This document shows, piece by piece, positions 17,656 to 26,350 of a stretch of 64,000 nt of DNA. Within the stretch, counting starts at the first letter, position 1, and each line of letters begins with the position of its first letter. Under the pieces are notes generated by a model. It ran no database searches. It worked only from the letters and a program-made list of their open reading frames with translations, and had not been told where the DNA came from. A program made the translations under genes and the position numbers. The DNA comes from Prevotella scopos JCM 17725 (GTDB taxonomy: Bacteria; Bacteroidota; Bacteroidia; Bacteroidales; Bacteroidaceae). The stretch covers positions 248,001-312,000 of the forward strand of contig NZ_CP072390.1 of the NCBI RefSeq assembly GCF_018127785.1. Direction: 5' to 3'.

Positions 17656-18564
17656 TTAATGACTTACTCCATACCCAAAGAGTGCAAAGTCGGCTTTTAA
17701 AGGGTCGTCCGGAAAAATCTCCAGGAGTTTATCCGTAAGCTTTCGTGCCACCGACATGGAAGCTGTCTTACTTGAGATAAGGCCTAATTGTAGAGATTGT
17801 TGTATGACGTGGGTGTCAAGTGGTATGATGAGTGAGCGTTGGTGGATGAAGTCTGACCATATACCAAGATCAACTGATGAGTCGGTACGAACCATCCATC
17901 GTAGAAACATACAGATACGTTTGCAGCTCGAGGTTGTGTTCTTCGGTACAATCCCTATTGCATCGTGTTTTAAGAAGAACTCGCAAATAGCTTCAATAGC
18001 AGTGATTGCATCTGTTTGTGGATTGTCTTTATTTATATTAGCATAGTAACGAATGTAGTTTTCTAAATCTCCGTAAGTTTCATACATGGTTTGTAGTGCA
18101 TGGAGAAGGGCGCGTAGCATTGAATTGGTATAAAGACGATAAAAGCATTGGTCATTATCAGGTATATCCAATGCAAATCTTCCTGATCTAATCCATTCGT
18201 AAGGTTCACTACGAGAACAGTCTAGAAGATATTGTATGCGTGGTATGAATACTCGCCGTGAACCATAGCTTAAACAAGAAGCTATAAAAGCGATAGTCTC
18301 TTGATTTCTTTTCCCGAGAACTTGGTGCATGAACCATGAAGGATCACTATTGAGAAACGAAGAGTTTTCATATTTGTTTGCAAGGGTAAGGAGCTTTCTT
18401 CGTAGAGCTTTCACTTCTGTCTTGTTACAAAGCGACCTCACTACCCCTTTCTCTTCATTCGAAGGAGAAAGTGGTTGGTGAGGCTTCTTTGTTTTGTTAA
18501 GACTTTTGCAGTTAATGCTTTTTGTCTTTTTTATCGTATCGCTTGTTCTTGGAACTTTAGGCAT
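17656..18564 (-). CDS. TIGR02757/DUF2400 family protein
   Basis: A 302-residue protein whose body from about residue 60 (KYENSSFLNSDPSWFMHQ, then CLSYGSRRVFIPRI and SMLRALLHALQTMYETYGDL) matches, as I recall, the conserved family TIGR02757, which has no firmly known function; a nucleic-acid role has been suggested from distant HhH-type similarity. The first 55 residues are Lys/Ser/Thr-rich and not part of the family core. They include PLSPSNEEKG, encoded by a palindromic element (18435-18485) related to repeats near gmk and nadD. It lies 128 bases downstream of bcp on the same strand. Confidence 0.8.
   Translation of the reverse strand: MPKVPRTSDTIKKTKSINCKSLNKTKKPHQPLSPSNEEKGVVRSLCNKTEVKALRRKLLTLANKYENSSFLNSDPSWFMHQVLGKRNQETIAFIASCLSYGSRRVFIPRIQYLLDCSRSEPYEWIRSGRFALDIPDNDQCFYRLYTNSMLRALLHALQTMYETYGDLENYIRYYANINKDNPQTDAITAIEAICEFFLKHDAIGIVPKNTTSSCKRICMFLRWMVRTDSSVDLGIWSDFIHQRSLIIPLDTHVIQQSLQLGLISSKTASMSVARKLTDKLLEIFPDDPLKADFALFGYGVSH
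18435..18485 (-). repeat. Coding copy of the G/C palindromic element in the TIGR02757 gene
   Basis: CTTTCTC and GGAGAAAG pair around TTCATTCGAA. The following GTTGGTGAGGCTT aligns with GTTGGGGGAGGCTT of the free copy at 50565-50601. This copy is more diverged than the others and encodes residues about 28-44 of the protein. Confidence 0.5.
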
Positions 18565-18692
18565 AGTAGTGTAGTCTTTCTGTTATCATATCTCTTTTAG
18601 CGGAGAGCGTGGTCTATTATTTTGTAACTATCGTTCTCTATACTTAATGAGCTTGTTTTCAATCCTTCATTGCTATGCCTTTATATAACAAG

Positions 18693-19148
18693 TTACTCTC
18701 CTGCAAGAATCTGTGCAGCGTGATCCTTAGTTTTAATCTGCTTAGGTCCGATGATGCGCTCAATGATACCATCCTCGTTGATGATGAAAGTTGTACGGAA
18801 GGTACCCATGTAGGTGCGTCCATACATCTTCTTTTCACCATAAACACCGAATGTTTCAACGAGTTTTAGGTCGGTATCGGCAATGAGTGGGAAAGGAAGT
18901 CCATTTTTCTCGATAAACTTCTTGTGTGACTTCTCGTCCTGAATGCTTGCTCCGATAATTACATATCCCTTATCTCTTAACTCCTTGTAGTTGTCACGAA
19001 GGTTGCATGCCTGTGCTGTGCAGCCTGATGTTAAATCCTTTGGGTAGAAATAAAGAACAATTTTTTGCCCTTTATAATCGCTCAACTTAATCTCTTTTCC
19101 ATCTTGGTCAATACCAAGAATCTCTGGTGCTTTATCCCCTACGTTCAT
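18693..19148 (-). CDS. bcp: Bcp, thioredoxin-dependent thiol peroxidase
   Basis: A 151-residue peroxiredoxin of the BCP/PrxQ type that reduces hydroperoxides with electrons from thioredoxin. It has the thioredoxin-fold block YFYPKDLTSGCTAQACNL: the peroxidatic Cys and a second Cys five residues later (CX4C) give the typical atypical-two-Cys arrangement. Length is standard. A TATCTTTG -7 box lies 36 bases upstream. The protein is cytoplasmic, and in an anaerobe it helps survive air exposure. Confidence 0.96.
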   Translation of the reverse strand: MNVGDKAPEILGIDQDGKEIKLSDYKGQKIVLYFYPKDLTSGCTAQACNLRDNYKELRDKGYVIIGASIQDEKSHKKFIEKNGLPFPLIADTDLKLVETFGVYGEKKMYGRTYMGTFRTTFIINEDGIIERIIGPKQIKTKDHAAQILAGE

Positions 19149-19183
19149 AATTCGTTTTGTTTTAATTGTGATTTATCAGAATA

Positions 19184-19191
19184 CAAAGATA
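19184..19191 (-). promoter_or_regulatory. Putative bcp promoter -7 box
   Basis: TATCTTTG on the minus strand, 36 bases before the bcp start; the -33 region is weak. Confidence 0.5.
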
Positions 19192-19358
19192 CAGAAAAGA
19201 AATGAAAAGATTACAGCCAGTGATGATAAAGGTGCTATAAATTGTTCTTAATGGTAGATACGATGGAATACAAGAAGTAAGCATAGTGTCAATAGGTGCA
19301 GTTTGAAAAAAGGTGTGGGATCTCATCTCACGATGAAATCCCACTGGTAACTAAAAAT

Positions 19359-19377
19359 ATCCCATTAACAATGGGAT
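19359..19377 (-). terminator. Terminator of the dapF-dapL operon
   Basis: On the minus strand ATCCCATT-GTT-AATGGGAT is followed by ATTTTTAG, 52 bases after the dapL stop. A second imperfect hairpin with the same TGGGAT/ATCCCA ends lies at 19316-19343. Confidence 0.8.
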
Positions 19378-19428
19378 TTTGGTAGTTATTTCTTATATCT
19401 GATTGTCTGAAAAAGACGTTTTATATTC

Positions 19429-20661
19429 TTATTTCTTTAACCATTTCTTAATTCTAGCCATTGCTTCGATACAATCATTACGATCTCCAAAACTTGTGAT
19501 GCGTATAAAACCTTCGCCAGCTAATCCAAAGCCAACACCAGGTGTACAAACGACTTGAGCACCATTGAGCATGTTCTCAAAGAACTTCCATGAAGGAGCA
19601 TCGGCTGGTGTCTTTACCCATAAGTAGGGAGCGTTCTTTCCACCATAAACAGTCAGCCCTAACTCGGTTAAGCTCTCACGTATGATGCGAGCATTCTCCA
19701 TGTAATAATCGATGGTCTGTTTAATCTGCTTCTTACCTTCTGGACTATAGATAGCTTCTGCTGCACGTTGGGAAATGTAGCTTGTGCCGTTGAATTTTGT
19801 GCATTGTCTGCGGTCCCAGAGTTGTGCCACTTCAATACATTTACCATCCTTTGTTGTTGCAGTCAACTCCTTTGGAATGATGGTATAGCCACAACGAATA
19901 CCCGTAAAGCCAGCAGTCTTACTGTAACTATGGAACTCTATTGCTACCTTCTTTGCATTTGGTATCTCGTATATAGAGTGAGGAATGTCGCTATCTTGAA
20001 TATAAGCCTCGTATGCTGCATCGTAGAAGATGATAGCATTGTGTGCCAGTGCATAATCAACCCACTTCTTAAGTTCTTCCTTGGTTATCACCATGCCCGT
20101 CGGGTTATTTGGATAGCAGAGATAAACCATATCGACACGATGGTCAGGAATCTGTGGTACAAACTTATTTTCCTCACCGCAGGACATGTATGTGACATTG
20201 CTCCAACGGCCATTCTCGAATACTCCTGCGCGACCCCCCATGACGTTAGAATCAATGTAAACAGGGTAGATAGGGTCGGTCACAGCCATTGTATTGTCTT
20301 GACTTAATAGGTCACCAATGTTTCCTGTGTCGCTCTTTGCACCATCGTTGACAAATACTTCGCAAGGGTCAAGGCTTATGCCACGTGCTTCGTAATCATT
20401 CTTGACAATGGCTTCACGGAGCCACAGGTAGCCCTGCTCAGGTCCATAGCCATGGAAGTGTTCCTTTGTTGCCATGTCATCGACCGCCTTGTGCATTGCC
20501 TCAATCACTGCGGGTGCTAAAGGTTGTGTGACATCTCCGATGCCCAGACTGATAACTTTCTTATCAGGGTGAGCAGTTTTATAAGCGTTTACTTTCTTTG
20601 CAATGTCAGCAAAGAGGTAATTCTTTTGTAATTTAAGAAACTCTTCGTTTATATGTGCCAT
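19429..20661 (-). CDS. dapL: DapL, LL-diaminopimelate aminotransferase
   Basis: PLP-dependent class I/II aminotransferase that converts tetrahydrodipicolinate directly to LL-diaminopimelate, bypassing the succinyl or acetyl intermediates. The 410 residues show GIGDVTQPLAPAV near the N-terminus, CYPNNPTGMV, and the PLP-lysine motif SYSKTAGFTG (Lys in SKT). Family length is normal. It lies 81 bases after dapF, and the two act consecutively on the route to meso-DAP for MurE and lysine. The ATG at 20661 starts MAHINEEFLKLQ, as in known homologues. Confidence 0.97.
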   Translation of the reverse strand: MAHINEEFLKLQKNYLFADIAKKVNAYKTAHPDKKVISLGIGDVTQPLAPAVIEAMHKAVDDMATKEHFHGYGPEQGYLWLREAIVKNDYEARGISLDPCEVFVNDGAKSDTGNIGDLLSQDNTMAVTDPIYPVYIDSNVMGGRAGVFENGRWSNVTYMSCGEENKFVPQIPDHRVDMVYLCYPNNPTGMVITKEELKKWVDYALAHNAIIFYDAAYEAYIQDSDIPHSIYEIPNAKKVAIEFHSYSKTAGFTGIRCGYTIIPKELTATTKDGKCIEVAQLWDRRQCTKFNGTSYISQRAAEAIYSPEGKKQIKQTIDYYMENARIIRESLTELGLTVYGGKNAPYLWVKTPADAPSWKFFENMLNGAQVVCTPGVGFGLAGEGFIRITSFGDRNDCIEAMARIKKWLKK

Positions 20662-20742
20662 CTTGTGTTCGTTCTGTTTGGATAATTCTATAAAAGATAT
20701 CTCGCTTATTTCTTATTGACACTCTCTTTCTTGTTCTCTTCC

Positions 20743-21633
20743 TTATGGGAGTTCCGCCTCACCTTCGAAGGCAAAGGTTGCTGGTCCTGTCATGTAAATG
20801 TGGTTATCTTCCTTCCATTCAATTGAGAGAGTACCACCATCCATTTCTATCTCAATGGGTTTAGAGCGGTCGGCAATGTTGTTCTTTATAGCCGCAGTAG
20901 CTGTGGCACAAGCTCCTGTTCCGCATGCCATTGTGATTCCGCTGCCACGTTCCCATACGCGTGTTCGTAGATGATTGGCTCCTGTTAAGCATGCGAACTC
21001 TATGTTGCAACGCTCTGGGAAAGCTGGATTATGCTCTAATGCCTTACCTATGACTGTTAAGTCGGTGTCAGTGATGGGTAGCTTCGTATCGTCAATCTTG
21101 CTTTGATCAAGGAAGATAACGAAGTGTGGATTACCCATACTTACGAAAGTGGGTTGTACATCGTTGCTTCTCACTAAGGGAAGATGGTAAGGAACGAGGT
21201 TAGGAGAGGTCCCCTGATATTGTTCTTGTACATCAAACTTAGGCTCAAGCATATCAACAGTAACTGAATCTACATGTTTTGTGTCAGCACAGATATGTAG
21301 TTGTAGTACTTTAATCCCCGACAGAGTCTCAAGTTTAAGCTCTGTTTTTTCAGTAAGCCCTTTCTCAAAGAGATATTTTCCTATACATCTGCTGGCGTTG
21401 CCACACATCATTGCCTCAGAGCCATCTGCATTGAAGATGCGCATTTGGTAATCAGCATCCTTTACAATAGGCTTCCCAATCAGTACTAAACCATCACTTC
21501 CAATACCCATGTGGCGATTACTCCAAGCGATAGATGTAGTGTTTGGGTGAGGTATATCGTACTTCAATGTGTCAACATAAATGTAGTCATTACCAGCACC
21601 ATGCATTTTGGTAAACCTTATCTTCTGCCCCAT
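20743..21633 (-). CDS. dapF: DapF, diaminopimelate epimerase
   Basis: Cofactor-independent epimerase that turns LL-diaminopimelate into the meso form used in peptidoglycan and lysine synthesis. The 296 residues keep both catalytic cysteines, in MMCGNASRC and ACGTGACAT, and the N-terminal KMHGAGNDYIYVD block. It is the first gene of a dapF-dapL operon. A TATATTTG -7 box lies about 50 bases upstream. Confidence 0.97.
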   Translation of the reverse strand: MGQKIRFTKMHGAGNDYIYVDTLKYDIPHPNTTSIAWSNRHMGIGSDGLVLIGKPIVKDADYQMRIFNADGSEAMMCGNASRCIGKYLFEKGLTEKTELKLETLSGIKVLQLHICADTKHVDSVTVDMLEPKFDVQEQYQGTSPNLVPYHLPLVRSNDVQPTFVSMGNPHFVIFLDQSKIDDTKLPITDTDLTVIGKALEHNPAFPERCNIEFACLTGANHLRTRVWERGSGITMACGTGACATATAAIKNNIADRSKPIEIEMDGGTLSIEWKEDNHIYMTGPATFAFEGEAELP

Positions 21634-21684
21634 TGTGCAATTTTCTTTACTCTATTATGGGAACGTTAATTTTATTATCGGGTG

Positions 21685-21692
21685 CAAATATA
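21685..21692 (-). promoter_or_regulatory. Putative dapF promoter -7 box
   Basis: TATATTTG on the minus strand, 52 bases before dapF; no good -33 TTTG. Confidence 0.45.
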
Positions 21693-22122
21693 CAATATTT
21701 TATTGAATTAATAGATAAATAATCGTAATTCTTATCAAGAATATATTTTTTAATGATTATATAGTTTGTTTCTGCTTACTTGTTAATTTATTACAAAACA
21801 TCTTTTCCTCAACATCTTAAGCGTATATTTATGATTGATATCTGATTTTCAAAGTCTTTTATTATTTGTTTATTTTTTATCATACATAGATGTTTGTATC
21901 AAGTTTCTTTATTTTTCTTTCATTATTGTATATGGTGTTCTTTTTGTTAAAGGTTTTATCTTGGGGTATCTCTTATTTGAAGAAGACTAGAATTTGGAGG
22001 TTATTTCTATAAGTTTTAGTCAGCTATAATGGTGTGAAAGATACATATTTTTTATTTTACAAATCTCTTGTTTTTATTTGTGATAGTCTCTTTGTAGCAG
22101 ACGTTATTGTAATATAAGAAAA
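21693..22122. other. Non-coding AT-rich gap between dapF and pepO
   Basis: No ORF, repeat or RNA structure that I can support, apart from the pepO terminator that follows. Confidence 0.5.
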
Positions 22123-22153
22123 GGAGTATGTCCAGGTTGAATGGATATACTCC
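22123..22153 (-). terminator. Terminator after pepO
   Basis: On the minus strand GGAGTATATCCA and TGGACATACTCC pair (one mismatch) around 7 bases, followed by TTTTCTTATATT. It lies 88 bases after the stop. Confidence 0.75.
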
Positions 22154-22240
22154 CTTATTTTGATATTTGAAGATGTTGATTATCCTATAAATGAAAGATT
22201 GTAATTACACTTATAGTTTATATCTAACGTTACTTCTTGT

Positions 22241-24268
22241 TTACCAGATGTGTGCACGACTCTGTTGTGGTACGAAGAGCTTGTCGCCTTCTTTGATGTC
22301 GAATGCTTTATACCAATTGTCAATCATTGGAAGGGCTGCGTTAACACGACTGATACTTGGTGAGTGAACGTCAGAGTTGACAATGTAAGCAACGAACTGA
22401 GGTGCAACATTGCTTGCCCAAACACGTCCCCAAGCGAGGAAGAAACGCTGTGCAGGTGTGAATCCGTCCATGTCGCCTAATGGCTTTGCCTTCATACTGT
22501 TTTCAAGTGCACGGAAGGCAATGTTCAAACCTCCGTTATCACCGATGTTTTCACCGAGTGTCTTCTCACCGTTAACATACAAGCCTGGGATTACTTCCTG
22601 CTTGTTGAACCAGTCTACAAGGACCTTTGTACGAGCGTCATAGTTCTTCTTATCCTCTTCTGTCCACCAGTTCTTCATATTACCATCCTTGTCAAATTGA
22701 CAACCTTGGTCGTCAAATCCGTGGCTCATCTCATGACCAATGACAGCACCGATAGCACCATAATTAGCTGCATCATCCACTGTTGGATCGAAGAAAGGAG
22801 GCTGGAGAATAGCTGCAGGGAAGTTAATACTGTTGGTTGTTGGGTCATAGTAAGCATTAACCGTCTGTGGAGTCATGTGCCATTCCTTCTTATCAACAGG
22901 CTTACCCCAGCGTTTAGCAATACGATACTTCATAGCTGCTTCCTGTACAGCCTTCACGTTTTCAATCAATGACTTATTGTCATCAATCACGAAGACGCTA
23001 TCCATATTCTGCCATTTATCAGGATAACCGATCTTAATATCAAATGCCTGCAACTTCTCTATAGCCTTTTTCTTTGTTGCATCAGTCATCCATGTGTTCT
23101 CTTCGATACGCTGTGCAAAAGCATCTTGGAGGTTCTTTACCAATGTAATCATACGTTGCTTGCTGCTCTCAGGGAAGTATTTCTGTACGTAGAGCTTACC
23201 TACAGCCTCACCCATGATACCCTGTACGAAAGACAAAGCACGCTTCCAACGTGGCTGTTGCTGCTGAACACCGTATGCCACCTTGGTATATTCAAAGTTA
23301 CGATCAGAGAAGTTATCAGACAACATACCTGCAGAACTTGAGATAACAGCAAGCTCCATGTAGGCTTTCAATGCGTCTAACGGAGCCGTAGCAAGTATCT
23401 TCTCAACTTCATGTACAGGCTCTGGCTGCCCAACATCTACCTTTCCGCCGTTATTTGGATAGCCGGAAGCCTTCAAAAGGTAGTTCCAATCGACGCCAGG
23501 ATAGTTTTTCAAGAGTTGTTCCCAAGTCATTGGGTGATAGTTAGCTTGTGGATCACGTGACTTTACTTGGTCATAGCTAACCTTTGCAATCTGGTTCTCA
23601 ATTGAGAAAGCAGCCTCCATCTTCTTCTTAGCAGTTGCAGCATCGTTGCCAGTCATCTTGAACAAATCGTTGTTCAGACTCTTATATGCTGCTATGACAG
23701 CCTTCTGTTGATCGTTAGGCTTTGTATAATATTCTGGATCAAGACCAATACCACCTTGTGAGATACCAATGATATAACGGTCAGAGTTCATAGCATCTAC
23801 TGTCATACCAAAGCCAACAGGGAAGGTGCCATAGCCTTTCACATCGAGGTCATACATCAGTTTGATAAGGTCCTTACGATTCTTTGCAGCACGAATCTTT
23901 GCCAATACAGGCTTAATAGGTGCATATCCCTCACGATTACGGCGTACACTATCCATGTAAAGGTTGTAGATAGAAGCAATCTTCTGTGCTACAGTGCCTT
24001 TCGTTTGTGGTTTCTTCGCATAATCCTCAACCATTTCACGGATGCGTTTCTTGTTCAATTCTTCCAAATCAACAAAGGCACCGTTCATTGGATGCTCCTT
24101 GTCAAGTGGATGACTCTTCAACCAGTTACCTGCAGCATACTCATAGAAGTTCTCACCGGGCTTCACGTTAAAGTCCATGTTGTTGCGGTCTACACCCGAC
24201 TTCAGTCCCTGTGCCATAGCTGATGTAGCTATGAATGAGGCTGCAAAAAGTAAGATTTTTGCTTTCAT
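22241..24268 (-). CDS. pepO: PepO-like M13 family zinc endopeptidase
   Basis: A 675-residue neprilysin-type metallopeptidase. The N-terminus has a signal peptide (KAKILLFAASFIATSAMA, then QG), so it is exported, probably to the periplasm. Zinc-site motifs are HEMSH (about residue 508) and GENIGDNGG (the Glu ligand 50-60 residues later). The family's substrate-binding NAYYDPTTNSINFPA lies just before. The usual C-terminal CxxW ends here as RAHIW, without the cysteine. M13 enzymes cut short peptides. The gene is monocistronic with a leader of about 105 bases. Confidence 0.93.
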   Translation of the reverse strand: MKAKILLFAASFIATSAMAQGLKSGVDRNNMDFNVKPGENFYEYAAGNWLKSHPLDKEHPMNGAFVDLEELNKKRIREMVEDYAKKPQTKGTVAQKIASIYNLYMDSVRRNREGYAPIKPVLAKIRAAKNRKDLIKLMYDLDVKGYGTFPVGFGMTVDAMNSDRYIIGISQGGIGLDPEYYTKPNDQQKAVIAAYKSLNNDLFKMTGNDAATAKKKMEAAFSIENQIAKVSYDQVKSRDPQANYHPMTWEQLLKNYPGVDWNYLLKASGYPNNGGKVDVGQPEPVHEVEKILATAPLDALKAYMELAVISSSAGMLSDNFSDRNFEYTKVAYGVQQQQPRWKRALSFVQGIMGEAVGKLYVQKYFPESSKQRMITLVKNLQDAFAQRIEENTWMTDATKKKAIEKLQAFDIKIGYPDKWQNMDSVFVIDDNKSLIENVKAVQEAAMKYRIAKRWGKPVDKKEWHMTPQTVNAYYDPTTNSINFPAAILQPPFFDPTVDDAANYGAIGAVIGHEMSHGFDDQGCQFDKDGNMKNWWTEEDKKNYDARTKVLVDWFNKQEVIPGLYVNGEKTLGENIGDNGGLNIAFRALENSMKAKPLGDMDGFTPAQRFFLAWGRVWASNVAPQFVAYIVNSDVHSPSISRVNAALPMIDNWYKAFDIKEGDKLFVPQQSRAHIW

Positions 24269-24380
24269 GTGCTTATTGTTTTATGTGTTAAATATATACT
24301 TTTTTGCCATCTAATTTTACTCCTTTTCATCTTGAAAGATGATGTTAAGAAGTCACTTTTTCTTTGATATTATCTTATTA

Positions 24381-24388
24381 CAAAGGTA
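24381..24388 (-). promoter_or_regulatory. Putative pepO promoter -7 box
   Basis: TACCTTTG on the minus strand, 113 bases before pepO. The upstream side abuts the hairpin at 24398-24419. Confidence 0.5.
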
Positions 24389-24397
24389 AATAAAAAA

Positions 24398-24419
24398 GAC
24401 TAATGTTATTCTATTAGTC
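24398..24419. terminator. Bidirectional terminator-like hairpin without an assigned gene
   Basis: GACTAAT and ATTAGTC pair across 8 bases. A T8 run follows on the plus strand, and T6 then ATTT follows on the minus strand. No gene on either strand ends here: pepO begins just to the left on the minus strand and the ATPase gene begins 600 bases to the right. Confidence 0.65.
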
Positions 24420-24667
24420 GTTTTTTTTGATGAAGAACTACGTTTGTGACTTGATTTTTTCATTCTTTTAACATGCGCTACCAGTATTTTTTTGAGTCTT
24501 TAAACTTGTAAAAGCACTACTTTGTGGGTTATTACTATCTGTTGCTGAAATAGTATCCTTTTGTGTGTGAAACTGTTTTAACCATATATTGGTTAGTTTG
24601 TTTTTAGTTGTATAACTCGTTTCTATCAATAAGTTGAACCCATTTTGATAATTTATTGTAATGTGTT

Positions 24668-24750
24668 TAGCACTCCGCACCAATGGTGCGGAGCCCCAAC
24701 ACCATTGGTGCGAACCATCAACACGACGTGTGCGGAGTAGTTGCACATGG
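24668..24750. repeat. 22-bp-period palindromic tandem array, locus C
   Basis: Three units at a 22-base period: the first has core GCACCAATGGTGC, the second ACACCATTGGTGC and the third ACACGACGTGTGC. It lies in the divergent gap between pepO and the AAA ATPase gene. Confidence 0.75.
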
Positions 24751-24887
24751 GTTGAAGATGGGAAGAATGGTGTTTAAAGGCTATTATAATAAAGATAATA
24801 AGAGGTTAATAGTTAACTAATATGTGGAAAAGCTTTACTATATAGTCCTGTTTATAAGCATTTCTTAATAGTATGTATAATCGAAAT

Positions 24888-24971
24888 TGCACTGCGGATA
24901 GTGCAGGATTTAAGATATAATGCACTGTGAACAGTGCAGTTTTTAACATTAATTGCACTGCCGACAGTGCA
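24888..24971 (+). promoter_or_regulatory. Three 18-bp palindromes spaced exactly 33 bp, upstream of the AAA ATPase
   Basis: The palindromes TGCACT...AGTGCA start at 24888, 24921 and 24954; each is 18 bp and each start is exactly 33 bp from the next. The arms are 6-7 bp (TGCACTG/CAGTGCA in the second and third). The 15-bp spacers are AT-rich and differ from each other. The last palindrome ends 13 bases before the TTTG of the candidate ATPase promoter. Best read as a cooperative operator or a recognition site for the encoded ATPase. Confidence 0.8.
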
Positions 24972-24984
24972 ATTTATTAGTACT

Positions 24985-25019
24985 TTTGCTCTATGCTTAG
25001 TGTGTTTTTTGTATCTTTG
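24985..25019 (+). promoter_or_regulatory. Promoter of the AAA ATPase gene
   Basis: TTTG at 24985-24988 and TATCTTTG at 25012-25019, a good -7 box. The spacer of 23 bases is longer than the usual 19-20. Predicted leader about 11 bases. Confidence 0.6.
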
Positions 25020-25036
25020 TAGCAAAAAGAAGAGTT

Positions 25037-26212
25037 ATGGATATTAGTTTAATACAATTTATGAAGGAAAGGATAGAGCACACCTCTACCACTTTTCATC
25101 GTTATTTATATAATCGTATAGACTGGGGAAGACAGATGTTAGGACTGGTTGGTCCACGTGGTGTCGGTAAGACAACGATGTTTCTACAATATATAAAGGA
25201 ACATCAGTCTGAGCAGAATATGCTTTATGTATCAGCTGATTATGTCTATTTCTCATCTCATACACTTATTGATTTAGCTGATGAGTTTAGTAGAGAAGGA
25301 GGAGAATATCTCTTTATTGATGAAATTCATAAGTACTCAGGTTGGGCACAAGAACTAAAGCAAATATATGATACTCATGTTGATTTGAAAGTTGCTTTTA
25401 CAGGTTCGTCGGTTCTTGATATAATACAAGGAGAGGCAGACCTTAGCCGTCGTGCTCCAGTTTATCATTTGCAGGGGCTGTCTTTCAGAGAGTATCTGGA
25501 GATGTTTAAGGGCATTGTTGTCCCAACTTATAGCTTAGAAGATATTCTTCAACATCGTGTGGAACTCCCCAAAGGTTTGGAGCGTCCATTACCTTTGTTT
25601 AAAGAGTATTTGCGTCATGGGTATTATCCATTTGGAGATGACGTCGAGTTTATAATGTTATTAAACCAAAGTGTCAATCTTACGATGGAGGTTGATATAC
25701 CACAGTTTGCAAATATGACGCTTTCAACAAGTCGTAAGCTAAAGAAGTTGCTTGCTATAATTTCACGTAGCGTACCTTTTAAGCCTGTTATGGATTCTTT
25801 AGCAACAATGGTGGGAGTGAGCAGGAATGTACTTCCAGATTACTTCTTGTATATGGAAAAGGCTGGGATTATTAGTCAACTACGAGATGCTACTGGTGGT
25901 ATAAGAGGGTTAGGTAAGGTGGATAAGGTTTATCTCGATAACCCTAATTTAGCTTATATCTTAGCTGGTAGTGAAGCTAATATTGGGAATATAAGAGAAA
26001 CCTTCTTCTATAATCAGTTGAGAGTACATAATGATATTATAGTTTCTCGTATCTCAGACTTTGAGATTAATGGTGTAACCTTTGAAGTTGGAGGAAAGAG
26101 TAAGGGGCAAAAACAGATTGTTGAAGCTAAAAAGGGTTATGTAGTAAAAGATGATATCGAGATTGGTACAAGTAATATCATACCTCTATGGATGTTTGGA
26201 TTGAATTATTAA
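25037..26212 (+). CDS. AAA-type ATPase with DUF4143-like C-terminus
   Basis: A 391-residue protein of the AAA_14/DUF4143 class, very abundant in Bacteroidetes and of unknown role. Walker A is GPRGVGKTT (39-47) and Walker B is YLFIDEIHK (91-99). A sensor-like FTGSSVLDI follows, then LSFREYLEM, a helical middle, and a C-terminal basic nuclease-like block near residues 320-380 with FEVGGKSKGQKQIVEAKKG. The spacing of Glu and Lys there resembles PD-(D/E)XK folds, but I cannot confirm activity. The gene stands alone, preceded by three phased palindromes and followed by a long hairpin. Members may act in genome defence or mobile-element control; that is inference only. Confidence 0.85.
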   Translation: MDISLIQFMKERIEHTSTTFHRYLYNRIDWGRQMLGLVGPRGVGKTTMFLQYIKEHQSEQNMLYVSADYVYFSSHTLIDLADEFSREGGEYLFIDEIHKYSGWAQELKQIYDTHVDLKVAFTGSSVLDIIQGEADLSRRAPVYHLQGLSFREYLEMFKGIVVPTYSLEDILQHRVELPKGLERPLPLFKEYLRHGYYPFGDDVEFIMLLNQSVNLTMEVDIPQFANMTLSTSRKLKKLLAIISRSVPFKPVMDSLATMVGVSRNVLPDYFLYMEKAGIISQLRDATGGIRGLGKVDKVYLDNPNLAYILAGSEANIGNIRETFFYNQLRVHNDIIVSRISDFEINGVTFEVGGKSKGQKQIVEAKKGYVVKDDIEIGTSNIIPLWMFGLNY

Positions 26213-26268
26213 GGTCTGCATCTCTCCTAATATAAATAGGTAAGAAACACGAATACTATACTAAAGCA

Positions 26269-26320
26269 ATCGCCCTCATCAGTCCAAGATAAAAATGAAG
26301 TTTGGACAGATGAGGGCGAT
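26269..26320. terminator. Long bidirectional hairpin between convergent genes
   Basis: A 19-base arm beginning ATCGCCCTCATC is repeated inverted with one mismatch across a 14-base loop. It separates the convergent AAA ATPase and DUF2339 genes. A shorter relative with the same CGCCCTCATCTG core lies at 60506-60560. Confidence 0.75.
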
Positions 26321-26350
26321 AGTTGTTATGTTAATGTCTGATGCTGAGGC

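Noticed and set aside
24468..24746. Open frame of 92 codons on the minus strand before the ATPase gene
   Set aside because: The first third is the 22-bp repeat array, the remainder is low-complexity, and there is no promoter or ribosome-binding region.
24888..24971. CRISPR-like mini-array
   Set aside because: Repeats are only 18 bp and palindromic, spacers are 15 bp and AT-rich, and no cas genes are nearby; an operator-type array fits better.
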